Positions 43,423 through 52,312 of a stretch of DNA of 64,000 nt are shown here, piece by piece. This DNA comes from UBA5018 sp947463165 (GTDB taxonomy: Bacteria; Cyanobacteriota; Cyanobacteriia; PCC-6307; Cyanobiaceae), in NCBI GenBank assembly GCA_943371245.1, contig CALRTY020000011.1:1-64000 (forward strand), read 5' to 3'. The notes beneath the pieces are model-generated. The model was not told where the DNA came from, did not search any database, and saw only the letters and a list, made by a program, of their open reading frames with translations. Every line of letters starts with the position of its first letter. Position 1 is the first letter of the stretch. The position numbers and the translations under genes were made by a program.

Positions 43423-44244
43423 GTGGTGACTGAGCCGGTCTTGGTGGTGGCTGCGGCCTGTGATGGCGCCTGCAGCGGCAATCCCGGCCCCGGGGGCTGG
43501 GGGGCCCTGTTGCGCTTCTCGGATGGCGCCCTGCACGAGCTTGGCGGTGCCGAGCGGGCCACCACCAATAACCGCATGGAGCTCACCGCCACCCTGGCGC
43601 TGCTGGAGGCATTGGCCCAGCTGCCCTGCCACCGGGATCTGAGCATCCGCACCGACAGCCGCTACGTGATCGACGGCCTCAGCAAGTGGCTGCCGGGCTG
43701 GAAGCGCAAGGGCTGGCGCACCGCCTCCGGCGGCGCGGTACTCAACCGCGACCTCTGGGAAAAGCTGGATCGAGCCCGGCTGGCCCATGTGCCCCTGGCC
43801 TATGTGAAGGGCCATAGCGGTGATCCAGACAACGAGCGCTGCGACGCCATCGCCGTGGCTTTCTCTAAGGGGCGCATACCGCAACTGGTGGCTGGTGAGC
43901 GGCTGGAGCATGCCCACCTGGAACTGGATCTGCCCGGGAAAGGGGCCGGAGCCGGGGAAGGGGAAGGGGAAGGGGAAGAGGCCGGGGAAGGGGAAGGGAA
44001 AGGGGATGGTCCAGCGCCAATGGCGCTGCAGCAGCTGCTCAGTCGGCTGGAACTGGCCGACCGCTTGGCGGCGGGTGGCTTTGCCCTCAGCCTGGTGGAG
44101 TTGGCCCAGCTGGTGGAGCAGCCGCTGCGGCAGCTGGAGCAGCGCAGCGAAGCCTGGCCCTGGCGGGATTGGCTGATCGAACCGGTGGAAGGCGGCCGCT
44201 GGCGGCTGCGACGCGACGCGGGAAGATGGCCCCAAAGGGGGTAG
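43423..44244 (+). CDS. rnhA: Ribonuclease HI with C-terminal extension
   Basis: Residues about 8-150 are RNase HI, which cuts RNA in RNA-DNA hybrids. The catalytic carboxylates are in AACDGACSGNPGPGGWGALL (Asp14), TNNRMELTATLALLEAL (Glu), RTDSRYVIDGL (Asp) and GHSGDPDNERCDAIA (Asp). After residue about 165 comes a glycine/glutamate linker (GAGAGEGEGEGEEAGEGEGK) and a roughly 80-residue helical domain (MALQQLLSRLELADRL and WPWRDWLIEPVEGGRWRL). Bacterial RNase HI is normally about 155 residues, so the extension is notable. Translation starts at GTG 43423 or 43426. The linker is coded by a GGGGAA repeat tract. Confidence 0.94.
   Translation: MVTEPVLVVAAACDGACSGNPGPGGWGALLRFSDGALHELGGAERATTNNRMELTATLALLEALAQLPCHRDLSIRTDSRYVIDGLSKWLPGWKRKGWRTASGGAVLNRDLWEKLDRARLAHVPLAYVKGHSGDPDNERCDAIAVAFSKGRIPQLVAGERLEHAHLELDLPGKGAGAGEGEGEGEEAGEGEGKGDGPAPMALQQLLSRLELADRLAAGGFALSLVELAQLVEQPLRQLEQRSEAWPWRDWLIEPVEGGRWRLRRDAGRWPQRG
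43936..44006 (+). repeat. Purine tract of GGGGAA repeats, potential G-quadruplex
   Basis: Inside rnhA the coding strand carries many runs of three to four G separated by AA, GCC or AAA, with almost no pyrimidines. This meets the usual four-run rule for a G-quadruplex and could also form triplex DNA or a stable R-loop. Confidence 0.75.
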
Positions 44245-44253
44245 GCGGCGGGC

Positions 44254-45465
44254 ATGGCAACTGATCTCAACGACAGCGCCCACCTGGGCGAGGCCAGAGC
44301 CCGCACCAGCACAGCCAGCGGGGCTTTGTATCGCCAATTTGTGGGCCCGATGCTGGCCAGCGACGAGGGCGCCGATGCCGAGCAGTTGAGTCAGCTCAGC
44401 CTGCAGGCCCTGGGCCAGGCTTCGCTGCGGCGGCACTGGCCCTTGATTCGCGGTGCCCTAGACGGCCTGGGGGCCGAACTGAAGCGCCCCGATCCACGCT
44501 TGGAGCAGAGCTTGTTTGGCTGTCGTTTCGCCAACCCGGTGGGCCTGGCGGCGGGCTTTGACAAAAATGGCGTTGCCGCTGGCATCTGGCATCAGTTCGG
44601 TTTTGGCTTCGCCGAATTGGGCACAATCACCTGGCATGGTCAGCCCGGTAATCCCCGCCCTCGGCTGTTCCGACTGGCGGCGGAGCGGGCGGCGCTGAAC
44701 CGCATGGGTTTCAACAATGTCGGCGCCCAGGCGGCCAGGCGCCTGCTGGAGCGCCAGGGCCTGCCAGCGGCGGGCCAGCGCCCGGCCGTGCTCGGCATCA
44801 ACATCGGTAAATCGAAGCAAACTCCCCTAGAGCTGGCCCCCGACGACTACGCCTCCTCCTTGGAACTGCTGGCTCCCCTGGCCGACTATGCGGTGGTGAA
44901 CGTTAGTTCTCCGAATACGCCGGGCCTGCGGGAGCTGCAGGAAGAGGGGAATCTGCGGCGTTTGGTGGAGCGTTTGCGGCGCACCCCAGGCTGTCCGCCG
45001 CTGCTGGTTAAGGTTGCCCCCGATTTGGAGGACGATGCCATCGATGCCATTGCCCGCATGGCCTACCAGGAGGGGCTGGCCGGGGTAATCGCCGTGAATA
45101 CCAGCCTGGACAGGCTTGGTCTGGAGCAACGGCGGCTAACCCAGACCGGTCGCACCTTGGCCGACGAGGCCGGTGGCCTCAGCGGCGTGCCGATTCGCCG
45201 TCGCGCCCTGGAGGTGCTGCGTCGCCTGCGGGCGACGGCGGGGCCAGCCCTACCGCTGATCGGCGTGGGTGGCATCGATTCTCCCCAGGCGGCCTGGGAG
45301 CGCATCGCCGCCGGCGCCTGCCTGATTCAGCTGTATACAGGTTGGGTCTACGAAGGACCGGAACTGGTGCCCCTGATCTTGGAAGGCCTCGGCGATCAGC
45401 TAAGTCGCCACGGACTGGCTGGCATCGGTCAAGCGGTGGGCAGCAGCCTGCCCTGGCTGGAATGA
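44254..45465 (+). CDS. pyrD: Quinone-dependent dihydroorotate dehydrogenase
   Basis: A 403-residue class 2 enzyme that oxidises dihydroorotate to orotate in pyrimidine synthesis, passing electrons to quinone at the membrane. The N-terminal quinone-tunnel helices are present (SQLSLQALGQASLRRHWPLI). The FMN barrel shows FANPVGLAAGFDKNG, FAELGTITWHGQPGNPRPRL, GFNNVGA, the Ser-containing VNVSSPNTPGLRELQ, LLVKVAPDLEDDAIDA and LPLIGVGGIDSPQAAWERI. It follows rnhA after 9 bp, suggesting co-transcription. Confidence 0.97.
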   Translation: MATDLNDSAHLGEARARTSTASGALYRQFVGPMLASDEGADAEQLSQLSLQALGQASLRRHWPLIRGALDGLGAELKRPDPRLEQSLFGCRFANPVGLAAGFDKNGVAAGIWHQFGFGFAELGTITWHGQPGNPRPRLFRLAAERAALNRMGFNNVGAQAARRLLERQGLPAAGQRPAVLGINIGKSKQTPLELAPDDYASSLELLAPLADYAVVNVSSPNTPGLRELQEEGNLRRLVERLRRTPGCPPLLVKVAPDLEDDAIDAIARMAYQEGLAGVIAVNTSLDRLGLEQRRLTQTGRTLADEAGGLSGVPIRRRALEVLRRLRATAGPALPLIGVGGIDSPQAAWERIAAGACLIQLYTGWVYEGPELVPLILEGLGDQLSRHGLAGIGQAVGSSLPWLE

Positions 45466-45533
45466 ACTGGAATGAATAAGCATACCCAATTCCATAACAT
45501 AAATAATCGCCCATAAATAATCGTTCCTAAGCA

Positions 45534-46553
45534 ATGGCCTTCTCTAGGTTTTCGAGTCAGTTTCGACAGCAGCTCAGCGGCCTCAGCCAGGAGTTTCGCG
45601 GTCTCAGCCGTCAGTTGATGGCCCCCCAGGTGCTCATCGAGCTCCACGATCGCAGCCTGAGGTTCAGGGCGCTGGGCCGCCAAGCCAGCGAGACGGTCAC
45701 AGTGCCTCTGCCCGATGGCGTCTGCCGGCAAGGGGAGCCCCGGCAGGTGGAGGCGCTGGGCGATCTGATTGGCGATCTGTTGCTCGATCAGGGCCTGGCC
45801 GGAGCGCGCGTAAGTGCGGCGCTACCACTGCGGGCTTGCCGCTGGAAGCTGATCCAATGGCCCCTGGAGGCGGTGCCAGACGATCCCTGTGATGCGCTGC
45901 GGCTGATCGATCCGGATCTGGACCTCAACTGTTCGCTGGCGGAGGCCTATCTGGATCTGCGGGTGCTGCCTGGCTCACCACCCCGCAGCTTGGTGGTGGC
46001 GGCACCGAGGCGGGTGGTGGATGGCTGGGCCGAGGTATTCGCCGTGGCTGGGGTGCAGTTGGAGCGGCTGGAACCGGCCCAGGTGTCCGAGTGGCACCAG
46101 GTGCGGGAGCTACTCGCCCAAGAGCCAGCCGGGGGCGATCCCCACGCGGACCACTGGTTGTTGGAATTACAGGTGGATCACTGCCGGCTTTGGTTGCTGG
46201 CCGATGGCCTGCCGCGAGCCGATTGGCACCTGCCGGCCAACCGCAATAGCCCTGGTCTCGACCCGCAATTAGCGGCCGAGCTGGAACGGCGTAGACGCTT
46301 CTGGAACCAACACCGCCAGTCGCCCCTGGCTGCCCAATCGGATTGGCAGCCGCCAGCATCACACTCTGGCGCTGGGCAGAGCCGAGCCAGCCGCTGGTGG
46401 CTGTATGGCGATCCCGATCTGCTGGCGCGGCTAGAGGCCCCCCTGGCGGATTGGCTGGGCCAGGGGACGGTAAAACTGCTGGAGCAACCCGGCCTTGCAA
46501 ATCCGCTGGGAATACGGCTCTCTGGGCTTCAACGGGGCAAGAGCCGGCGATGA
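45534..46553 (+). CDS. pilM: Type IV pilus assembly protein PilM-like
   Basis: A 339-residue cytoplasmic actin-like-fold protein, assigned partly by position as first of pilM-N-O-Q. VLIELHDRSLRFRALGRQAS resembles the opening strands of PilM, and RSLVVAAPRRVVDGWAEVFA resembles the region that precedes its second subdomain. Sequence conservation is weak, as usual for picocyanobacterial PilM. It overlaps pilN by 4 bp (ATGA). Confidence 0.8.
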   Translation: MAFSRFSSQFRQQLSGLSQEFRGLSRQLMAPQVLIELHDRSLRFRALGRQASETVTVPLPDGVCRQGEPRQVEALGDLIGDLLLDQGLAGARVSAALPLRACRWKLIQWPLEAVPDDPCDALRLIDPDLDLNCSLAEAYLDLRVLPGSPPRSLVVAAPRRVVDGWAEVFAVAGVQLERLEPAQVSEWHQVRELLAQEPAGGDPHADHWLLELQVDHCRLWLLADGLPRADWHLPANRNSPGLDPQLAAELERRRRFWNQHRQSPLAAQSDWQPPASHSGAGQSRASRWWLYGDPDLLARLEAPLADWLGQGTVKLLEQPGLANPLGIRLSGLQRGKSRR

Positions 46554-47251
46554 CAGAAGAATCATTCGATCTCTTAAAAGAGCGGCGGGGCCGGCTGGGG
46601 GAAGAGGAGCCCGAAGCAAGCAACCCCCGCAGGAGCCTGGTCAGGGGCGCGCTGGTGGCTACCGCCCTGGTGGGAGCCACAGGGGTTGGCTGGGCCGTAG
46701 TGGCATCGCTGCAGCGCTCCGCCTTGACTGAGTTGGAGCGACTCACCCCAGTGCAAGGCCGTTACGATCAGCTGAAAAGCCAGATCATCATTGAGCGAAA
46801 GAAAACCGATGAGCTAGAAAAGAAAAACAGCAAGCTGGCTAAAGCTCTGGTGGCGGTTGGCTCCGGATCGGCATTGATGGAAGAATTGCGTCGCCGAACT
46901 CCCAGGGGCTTGCAGTTCAGCGAGGTGATCCAGGAGGGCAATAGTCTGCGGCTAAGGGGTCAGGCAAAAGATCCAGGCGCTTTTGCCCGCATCAACGCCC
47001 TGCAGTTGCAATTACAACGCTCTCGCCTGTTCAACCCTAGCCAGGTGAGCCTGATCCAGGCCCGTCGAGATAATGGTAAAGAGGCCAATCCTCCAGCTGC
47101 CAACGTCAGCAGTGAACCGGTGCAATTTGAACTCACCGCAGCCTTCTCCCAAGCGGGTATCAATGGCGATTTGGCCAAACTCCGGGATTTGGGGGCCACC
47201 GGGATGGCCAAGCGACTGCAAATGCTGCAGCGGCAGGGGGTGATGCCATGA
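46550..47251 (+). CDS. pilN: Type IV pilus assembly protein PilN-like
   Basis: A 233-residue inner-membrane protein. It has a short cytoplasmic N-terminus (PilM-binding in known systems), one membrane helix (about 29-50, LVRGALVATALVGATGVGWA), a coiled coil (QIIIERKKTDELEKKNSKLA) and a periplasmic ferredoxin-like domain (RTPRGLQFSEVIQEGNSLRL, FARINALQLQLQRSRLF). It overlaps pilM and pilO by 4 bp each. Confidence 0.85.
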   Translation: MTEESFDLLKERRGRLGEEEPEASNPRRSLVRGALVATALVGATGVGWAVVASLQRSALTELERLTPVQGRYDQLKSQIIIERKKTDELEKKNSKLAKALVAVGSGSALMEELRRRTPRGLQFSEVIQEGNSLRLRGQAKDPGAFARINALQLQLQRSRLFNPSQVSLIQARRDNGKEANPPAANVSSEPVQFELTAAFSQAGINGDLAKLRDLGATGMAKRLQMLQRQGVMP

Positions 47252-48051
47252 GCCGCGCTCAACGCATCTGGTTACTGCTGCCTATAGGTGTTGGCGCTGT
47301 GCTGGCGGTGGCGATGGCGGGGTGGGGCCTAGTGCCCGAATGGCTGAAGTATCAAAAAACCCAGCAGCAGGTGGAGGAACTGCGGTCTCTGGAGAGCCAG
47401 CTACCGCTGTTGGAGCAGCAGCTGGAACGCGATCAGCAAAGGCGCGACCAAGCAGAGCAGAAGAAGGAGTTGATGTTGCGGTTGATCGCAGGTAGCGGCA
47501 GCCTTAGCACTTTGATCGCCGAGTTGGATCGCATCGCCCTTACCAGCGCGGTGGAGCTAACCCTGGTGGAACCCCAGGCCGCGGCAGTGGCAGTTACACC
47601 ATCTTCCCAAGCTGGTCAAGCTTCCCAAGCTGATCAAACCAAGAAAGATCTCAAACCAGATGAAGCGGATGCCAAGTTGAAGGAAGGCGTTCAGCCCCTA
47701 AAAAACGCAACGGTAGATCCGAATAATCCAAACGCCAAGCCGAAGCCACCTTCTGATCCCCTGGAGACCGATGGTTTGCGCAAGAAGAGTGTCTTGCTGA
47801 CCGCCCGGGGGGGGTTCCCTGCCCTACTGGCATTTATGCGCAAGCTCGAACAAATCAGCGTGTTGGCCGTGCAAAGCAACCTGCAGCTGGCGCTGGAGTG
47901 TCAGACCAGCCAACCGCCGGGGCAGGCCAGCCAGCGGCCCCAGTGCCCCACTACACCAGGGGCTGCCGCCAAGCCAGGACAAACGGTCACCCTCAAGCTG
48001 AACCTGGCCCTCTACTCCAAAGATTCCCGATCAGGTCTGGCTAGCCAGTGA
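47248..48051 (+). CDS. pilO: Type IV pilus assembly protein PilO-like
   Basis: A 267-residue partner of PilN. It has a membrane helix at about 8-30 (LLLPIGVGAVLAVAMAGWGL), a coiled coil (QQQVEELRSLESQLPLLEQQ), then a periplasmic domain with LIAELDRIALTSAVELTLVE and GGFPALLAFMRKLEQISVLA. A Pro/Lys-rich low-complexity insert (about 130-175) lies between the strands. It forms the alignment complex with PilN linking the cytoplasmic PilM ring to the secretin. Confidence 0.85.
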   Translation: MSRAQRIWLLLPIGVGAVLAVAMAGWGLVPEWLKYQKTQQQVEELRSLESQLPLLEQQLERDQQRRDQAEQKKELMLRLIAGSGSLSTLIAELDRIALTSAVELTLVEPQAAAVAVTPSSQAGQASQADQTKKDLKPDEADAKLKEGVQPLKNATVDPNNPNAKPKPPSDPLETDGLRKKSVLLTARGGFPALLAFMRKLEQISVLAVQSNLQLALECQTSQPPGQASQRPQCPTTPGAAAKPGQTVTLKLNLALYSKDSRSGLASQ

Positions 48052-48087
48052 TCAATTAGATACCATCCGAGCGCAGGTTGAGGTTGG

Positions 48088-50484
48088 ATGGAAAGCGCGA
48101 AAGGAGCTCTGGCTCTGATCCTGGCGGCCGGGACCTCCCTGGCCCCGCAGAGCTATGGCCTGCGGGCCATGGCGGCGCCGGCATTGGCCCAAAAGCCCCT
48201 GGCCGCGCCCACCGCGCCAACCACCACTGCCAGCCCAGCCCTAGCCAGCCCCTCTGGCTCGGCGGCTGAGCTGCAACTGAAGCTGCGGCGCCAGCCCAAT
48301 GCCGTTGAGCTGTTGATCGAGGGCACTGGCCCTGGCCCCCAACTGCGGCAGAGCCTCACCACTGCGGGCTGGTCGGCGGAGCTAAGCCTGCTCAATGCTT
48401 CGTCATTGCGTCTGGGGCCCCAGAGCTTCAGCCTGCCTGAACTGGGGCTGCAGAGCGTGGCCCTGACGGGCTCTGGCAGCCGCTATCAGCTACAGGTAAC
48501 CCCCACGCCGGGTCAGGTCCTGGGTTGGCCTGTGATCAGTGCTGATGGCCGTCAGCTGATCGTCAGCTTCACCACGGCAGCGCAGCTGAGCAGCCAGAGC
48601 GGCCGACTGGATCTGAGGGTGGCTGCCCGGGTACCCCAAGCAAACCTGGCTCCAGCCCTGCAACCAAGAGCCGTGGCGCCGCCCTTGGGGGACATGGCGG
48701 TGGGCACGATGACGTTGCGCAATCGCAGTTATCTGAATCTGTCTGGGCCGCCGGTGTCGCTGACCATCCGCAACGCCCCGGCCCGCGACGTGCTGATGAG
48801 CCTCGCCCCGATGGGGGGTTATGGCTTTGTCTATGTGAATGAGAGTCCAGCTGGCAACAGCTCCAATATCACCAGGCAATCTTCCCAGGCGGAAGAGGCC
48901 GGGGCGGATTCCCTGCGCAAGGTGTCCATGGCCTTCCAGATGGAGCCCTATGCGAGGGCCATCAATGCCGTATTAATGGCGGCTGGCTGGCAGGGGCGCC
49001 TGGAGGGTCGTCTAATTATGGCCGGCCCGTCTGTGTCCAATAGCCCCTTCGGGGTGCAGGTGTCGAAGGTATATCGCCTCAACCAGGCCTCGGCAAATTC
49101 CGCCGCCGACTACCTGGCCAGCCTGGGGGCCCAGATCACCAAGGTGACCGTAATCACCAACTCGGTTACCCAGGGCACGCCGGTGGCAAACCAGGTGGCG
49201 GGCGCCACCACCAGCCAACAAACCGAAACCCAAAACGTCACCACCACCCAGAGCTATGGCTCCAACATTGGGCCGCTCAAGGGCCTGAAGGGCACCACCG
49301 ACTCCCGGCTGCAAACCATCACCCTGGTGGGCGATTCGGCCCTGGTGGCGGTGGCCGAGGGCTATCTACGCCAAATCGACCTGCGCCAGCGGCAGGTGGC
49401 CCTATCAGTGAAGATTTTGGATATAACCCTTAACAATCAGACCGATATTGATAATAGTTTTGCCTTGCGCTATGGAAATAATTTCATTGTCAATGATTCT
49501 GGCCGTTTGGTGGGAGCCTTTGGCGCATTCCTGCCCCCAAAAGCCGATGCTTTTGGTCGTGGTTATCCGGGCGACAGCATCAAATTTGATATCGATGCCG
49601 AGAAGGGCAAAATTACCGCTGAAGCGCCGACTGGCTACAACGTTACTGGTGGTGCCCAGCGGGATTCATTGTATCCTGGTAATCCTGATGCTTCCATTTA
49701 CAAGGATGCCACCCGCCGAAACCCTGGCCTCTCGTATCCTCGCGACAACTTCTATAATTTTCTGCAGGCTCAGATTGTATCTAATAACACCAAGGTGCTG
49801 GCCAGTCCCACTCTAATTCTTTCGGAAAATCAAGAGGAGGTGAATGGGGGATCTGCTGCCGGCGCCCAGCTCGCCATCGGCAATGCAGGTGGCTCAGGTG
49901 GTTCCAGCTCATCCGATCTCGCCACAATCGGTAGGCCCAGGGCCAATGAGGCGTTTGTGACGGTGGGTGAACAGGTAATTACCAGCTACCAGGTTACCAA
50001 CGGAACCCAAGGAAACGGCAATTCCTGCGAGCCATCGTTTGGCATTGCTGGTCTCACCTTCGGGGCGCGGGTATCTAAAATTGATGACAATGGCTTTGTT
50101 ACGTTTACCCTCTCTCCCCAGATAACTGCAAAAACAAAAGAACAGCAAGTGGCGGGATGTGGCCCCATCGATATTCTGGCGGTACGAAGATTGGATACCG
50201 GCAGTGCAAGGGTCAGAGACGGTCAAACTCTAATACTTACCGGTGTGATCTCCGATTCTGATCGTCAAGCTGTCAGTAAGTGGCCGATTTTGGGAGATAT
50301 TCCTCTCATCGGCCAGTTCTTTCGCAGTAGCAGCGGCCAGCGGCAGAAACGTGAACTTGTTATTATGGTGACCCCGCGAATTCTCGACGACGATCAGGGC
50401 GGTACCTACGGCTATGGCTATCAACCAGCCTCCCGGGAGGCTCGCTCATTGGTTGGGGACTATCCAGTCTCAGGGGGCAGGTAG
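48088..50484 (+). CDS. pilQ: Type IV pilus secretin PilQ
   Basis: A 798-residue outer-membrane secretin through which pili (and DNA during natural uptake) pass. It has a weak N-terminal signal, AMIN-like domains (about 60-190), an STN-type N0 domain (VSLTIRNAPARDVLMSLAPM), N1-type modules, and the secretin core starting at IDLRQRQVALSVKILDITLN. The core includes VLASPTLILSENQEEVNG and the terminal signature WPILGDIPLIGQFFRSSSGQ followed by RELVIMVTPRIL. It lies 36 bp after pilO. Confidence 0.95.
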   Translation: MESAKGALALILAAGTSLAPQSYGLRAMAAPALAQKPLAAPTAPTTTASPALASPSGSAAELQLKLRRQPNAVELLIEGTGPGPQLRQSLTTAGWSAELSLLNASSLRLGPQSFSLPELGLQSVALTGSGSRYQLQVTPTPGQVLGWPVISADGRQLIVSFTTAAQLSSQSGRLDLRVAARVPQANLAPALQPRAVAPPLGDMAVGTMTLRNRSYLNLSGPPVSLTIRNAPARDVLMSLAPMGGYGFVYVNESPAGNSSNITRQSSQAEEAGADSLRKVSMAFQMEPYARAINAVLMAAGWQGRLEGRLIMAGPSVSNSPFGVQVSKVYRLNQASANSAADYLASLGAQITKVTVITNSVTQGTPVANQVAGATTSQQTETQNVTTTQSYGSNIGPLKGLKGTTDSRLQTITLVGDSALVAVAEGYLRQIDLRQRQVALSVKILDITLNNQTDIDNSFALRYGNNFIVNDSGRLVGAFGAFLPPKADAFGRGYPGDSIKFDIDAEKGKITAEAPTGYNVTGGAQRDSLYPGNPDASIYKDATRRNPGLSYPRDNFYNFLQAQIVSNNTKVLASPTLILSENQEEVNGGSAAGAQLAIGNAGGSGGSSSSDLATIGRPRANEAFVTVGEQVITSYQVTNGTQGNGNSCEPSFGIAGLTFGARVSKIDDNGFVTFTLSPQITAKTKEQQVAGCGPIDILAVRRLDTGSARVRDGQTLILTGVISDSDRQAVSKWPILGDIPLIGQFFRSSSGQRQKRELVIMVTPRILDDDQGGTYGYGYQPASREARSLVGDYPVSGGR

Positions 50485-50501
50485 TAATTTTTGAGATATG
50501 G

Positions 50502-50765
50502 TTGATGGCCAGCAAGCACGCTTTGGCCCCCAGCGACATGCCGCTTTCGGCGGCCCAGGCCAGCCAGTGGGCCCAGGAGTGTGGCTTTGAGCTGCTGCCC
50601 CTCGACCTCCCCCACCTGCTCACACTGGAGCAGTTGCCCCTGCATCACCGCGATCCGTTTGATCGCCTGCTGGTGGCCCAGTCGATCAGCGAATCGCTAC
50701 TTCTACTCAGCGCCGATGCCGCTTTCGGGGCCTATGGCTGCCCCCTGCAGGATGCTGGTCGCTGA
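50502..50765 (+). pseudogene. PIN-domain toxin fragment (C-terminal part)
   Basis: The 87 codons match the second half of a VapC-like PIN domain: PLSAAQASQWAQECGFELLP, the conserved LHHRDPFDRLLVAQSISESL (with a catalytic Asp) and LLSADAAFGAYG. The N-terminal strand and first catalytic Asp (usually LLLDTHxLLW) are absent, and the frame begins inside what would be the helix before SIKHALG. It lies 17 bp after pilQ and has no adjoining antitoxin in frame. It is taken as a truncated remnant. Confidence 0.7.
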
Positions 50766-51070
50766 GCTGAGGTTCGGCTTGCCAGGGGGGTGGGCATGGT
50801 GAGCCCCCGCTGGGGCCCTGGAAGGCTTGAACCGCCTGGGGGCCTGACCTCCTGCCCGTTCCAAAAAATCCCCTCACCTAAATCAAAATGCGGGATTCCA
50901 GCCCCCAAGCCCCGAGCAGCAGACCACCGAACCACCGCCACCCGACCCAACGGCACCAGCCAGCCACAACTGCCAGCACCGCCCCCAGGGCTTTTTGAGC
51001 CTTGCCCCTGGCCCAGCTGTCGGCCGCCGCCCGTGCCAGCTAGCACGAGCACATCGATCCATGGCATGCC
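50766..51070. other. Non-coding stretch between toxin remnants
   Basis: Pro-rich translations in several frames and a CCCCTC/GGGGGC-biased composition; no gene, RNA or clear repeat was recognised. Confidence 0.45.
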
Positions 51071-51298
51071 ATGCCTACTTCCATCCAGCTGGATCCTGAG
51101 ATGGAGGCGCGGTTGGATAAGCTGGCCGAGGCTACAGGGCACAGCAAGCTACATAACCTGTTCCAGCTGATCGAACAGGGCATGGAGAACATAGAAGACC
51201 CCTACCTGGGCGTCGCGGCACTTGAGGCCCACCATCGTTCTGGCGAAGCTGCCATCCCCCTGGATCAGGTGATCAGAAACCTTGGCCTGAACGGTTGA
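51071..51298 (+). CDS. Ribbon-helix-helix-type antitoxin, RelB/ParD-like
   Basis: A 75-residue protein. It opens with the RHH pattern MPTSIQLDPEMEARLDKLAE, then ATGHSKLHNLFQLIEQGM. The tail (LGVAALEAHHRSGEAAIPLD) is of the kind that wraps a RelE-type toxin. A broken RelE-like frame follows immediately, overlapping by 5 bp. DNA binding and autoregulation are inferred from the family. Confidence 0.78.
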   Translation: MPTSIQLDPEMEARLDKLAEATGHSKLHNLFQLIEQGMENIEDPYLGVAALEAHHRSGEAAIPLDQVIRNLGLNG

Positions 51299-51533
51299 GT
51301 TCACTCCTGCTGCAGCGCGGGAACTGGGGAAGCTGGATCGCCAGGCGGCCGTCAGGATCGCCCAGTACCTCCAAGACACCGTCTCCACCTGCAACGACCC
51401 TCGGCTGCCCTCTGGTGGCCTGTCACTGCCGGCACTGACTGACAGCAGTGACACCAGTACGAGCCCTTCTGCGCTGATCAACTTGCAGCGAACCAGCGCA
51501 AGCCGCCACTACAGGCAGAGCCCAGCAAATTGA
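51294..51533 (+). pseudogene. RelE/ParE-family toxin remnant
   Basis: Starting at the antitoxin stop, the frame reads VEFTPAAARELGKLDRQAAV, then RIAQYLQDTVSTCNDPRL, the first 40 residues of a RelE/ParE toxin. After that the expected core (LKG ... RYRVGDYRVI) is missing and unrelated Ser/Thr-rich sequence follows to 51533. No start codon lies in a good position. The toxin is taken as inactive. Its 3' end overlaps the end of the opposing Hint gene. Confidence 0.65.
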
Positions 51534-52312
51534 TCCACCTCTGATTCGGCGATAGCCGGATTGGCCGCTTTGAAGTTGTCTTCGTGCGACTGGAGCGCCA
51601 GGAGCAGTTGCATTGGGATTTGACGGGCGAAGGGAATGCGGGGCAGGGGCAATTCCTCCATCAACTCGCCTGCGCCATAAAGAGCCACGTAGTCGTGGTA
51701 GTTATCCCAGCTATCGCGGCTGAAGCCATTGCTGCGGTAGTTGGCAAAATAGCTTTCCGCTAGCAGGCCATTAGCCGTGATCAGGCCATGGCGCTCCAGC
51801 TCGATGTTGTAGTAGGTGAGTGCCGCCTCCGGCCAGTCATCGAGCTGCTGGATCGAGGTGCCATTGATCAGGGCTCCAGCCTCCACCAGGCTGCCGGCGA
51901 AGTGGATCGCATGGCTGGGGGAGAGGAAGGTGTCTTGGGCGGGGCCGAGGCAGCCAAAGGCAGCTTGGTTGATGCGGATCGGCATTTTGCCAATTGCCTG
52001 CAGCTGGGCGATGCTGCGGGTGCTGCGGGCCAGGAAGCGCACCGGCTGGGGCCCCTCGGCGGTGTTGATTAGATCCCCTGGCTGCAGGCTTTCGATCGGC
52101 CGTTCACCATCGGGTGTGGCGATCAGGGTGCCGGCAAGGAAGCAAGGAGGGTTGGGAGGGCCTGGATAAGTGTCATAGTCCGGAGGGTTTTTTTTGAGGT
52201 TCTCTTCCGTTGGCAATACAGGTGGCGGTTGGGTTCCTTGTGGCGGCCCATCCCCAAACCATTCATATCGCCATGAGTATGGATTTGTATAAAGTCTCGC
52301 TTTCCATGGCAT
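51509..52312 (-). CDS. Hint (hedgehog/intein)-domain protein
   Basis: A 267-residue protein from ATG 52312; a GTG at 52372 would add 20 residues. About 55 Pro-rich residues (PPQGTQPPPVLPTEENLKKN) precede a Hint_2-type domain opening at Cys: CFLAGTLIATPDGERPIESL, QPGDLINTAEGPQPVRFLAR. The block B-like SPSHAIHFAGSLVEAGALIN and YYNIELERHGLITANGLLAE follow. The catalytic Cys and the His are present. Bacterial Hint_2 domains usually end large RTX-type proteins; here the domain is nearly alone with an 80-residue tail. Self-cleavage is possible but unproven. Confidence 0.8.
   Translation of the reverse strand: MPWKARLYTNPYSWRYEWFGDGPPQGTQPPPVLPTEENLKKNPPDYDTYPGPPNPPCFLAGTLIATPDGERPIESLQPGDLINTAEGPQPVRFLARSTRSIAQLQAIGKMPIRINQAAFGCLGPAQDTFLSPSHAIHFAGSLVEAGALINGTSIQQLDDWPEAALTYYNIELERHGLITANGLLAESYFANYRSNGFSRDSWDNYHDYVALYGAGELMEELPLPRIPFARQIPMQLLLALQSHEDNFKAANPAIAESEVDQFAGLCL

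Noticed and set aside
50790..50870. Possible tRNA because of a GGTTCAAGCC string on the minus strand
   Set aside because: No acceptor stem, D-arm or anticodon arm can be formed around it. No tRNA or rRNA was found anywhere in the window.
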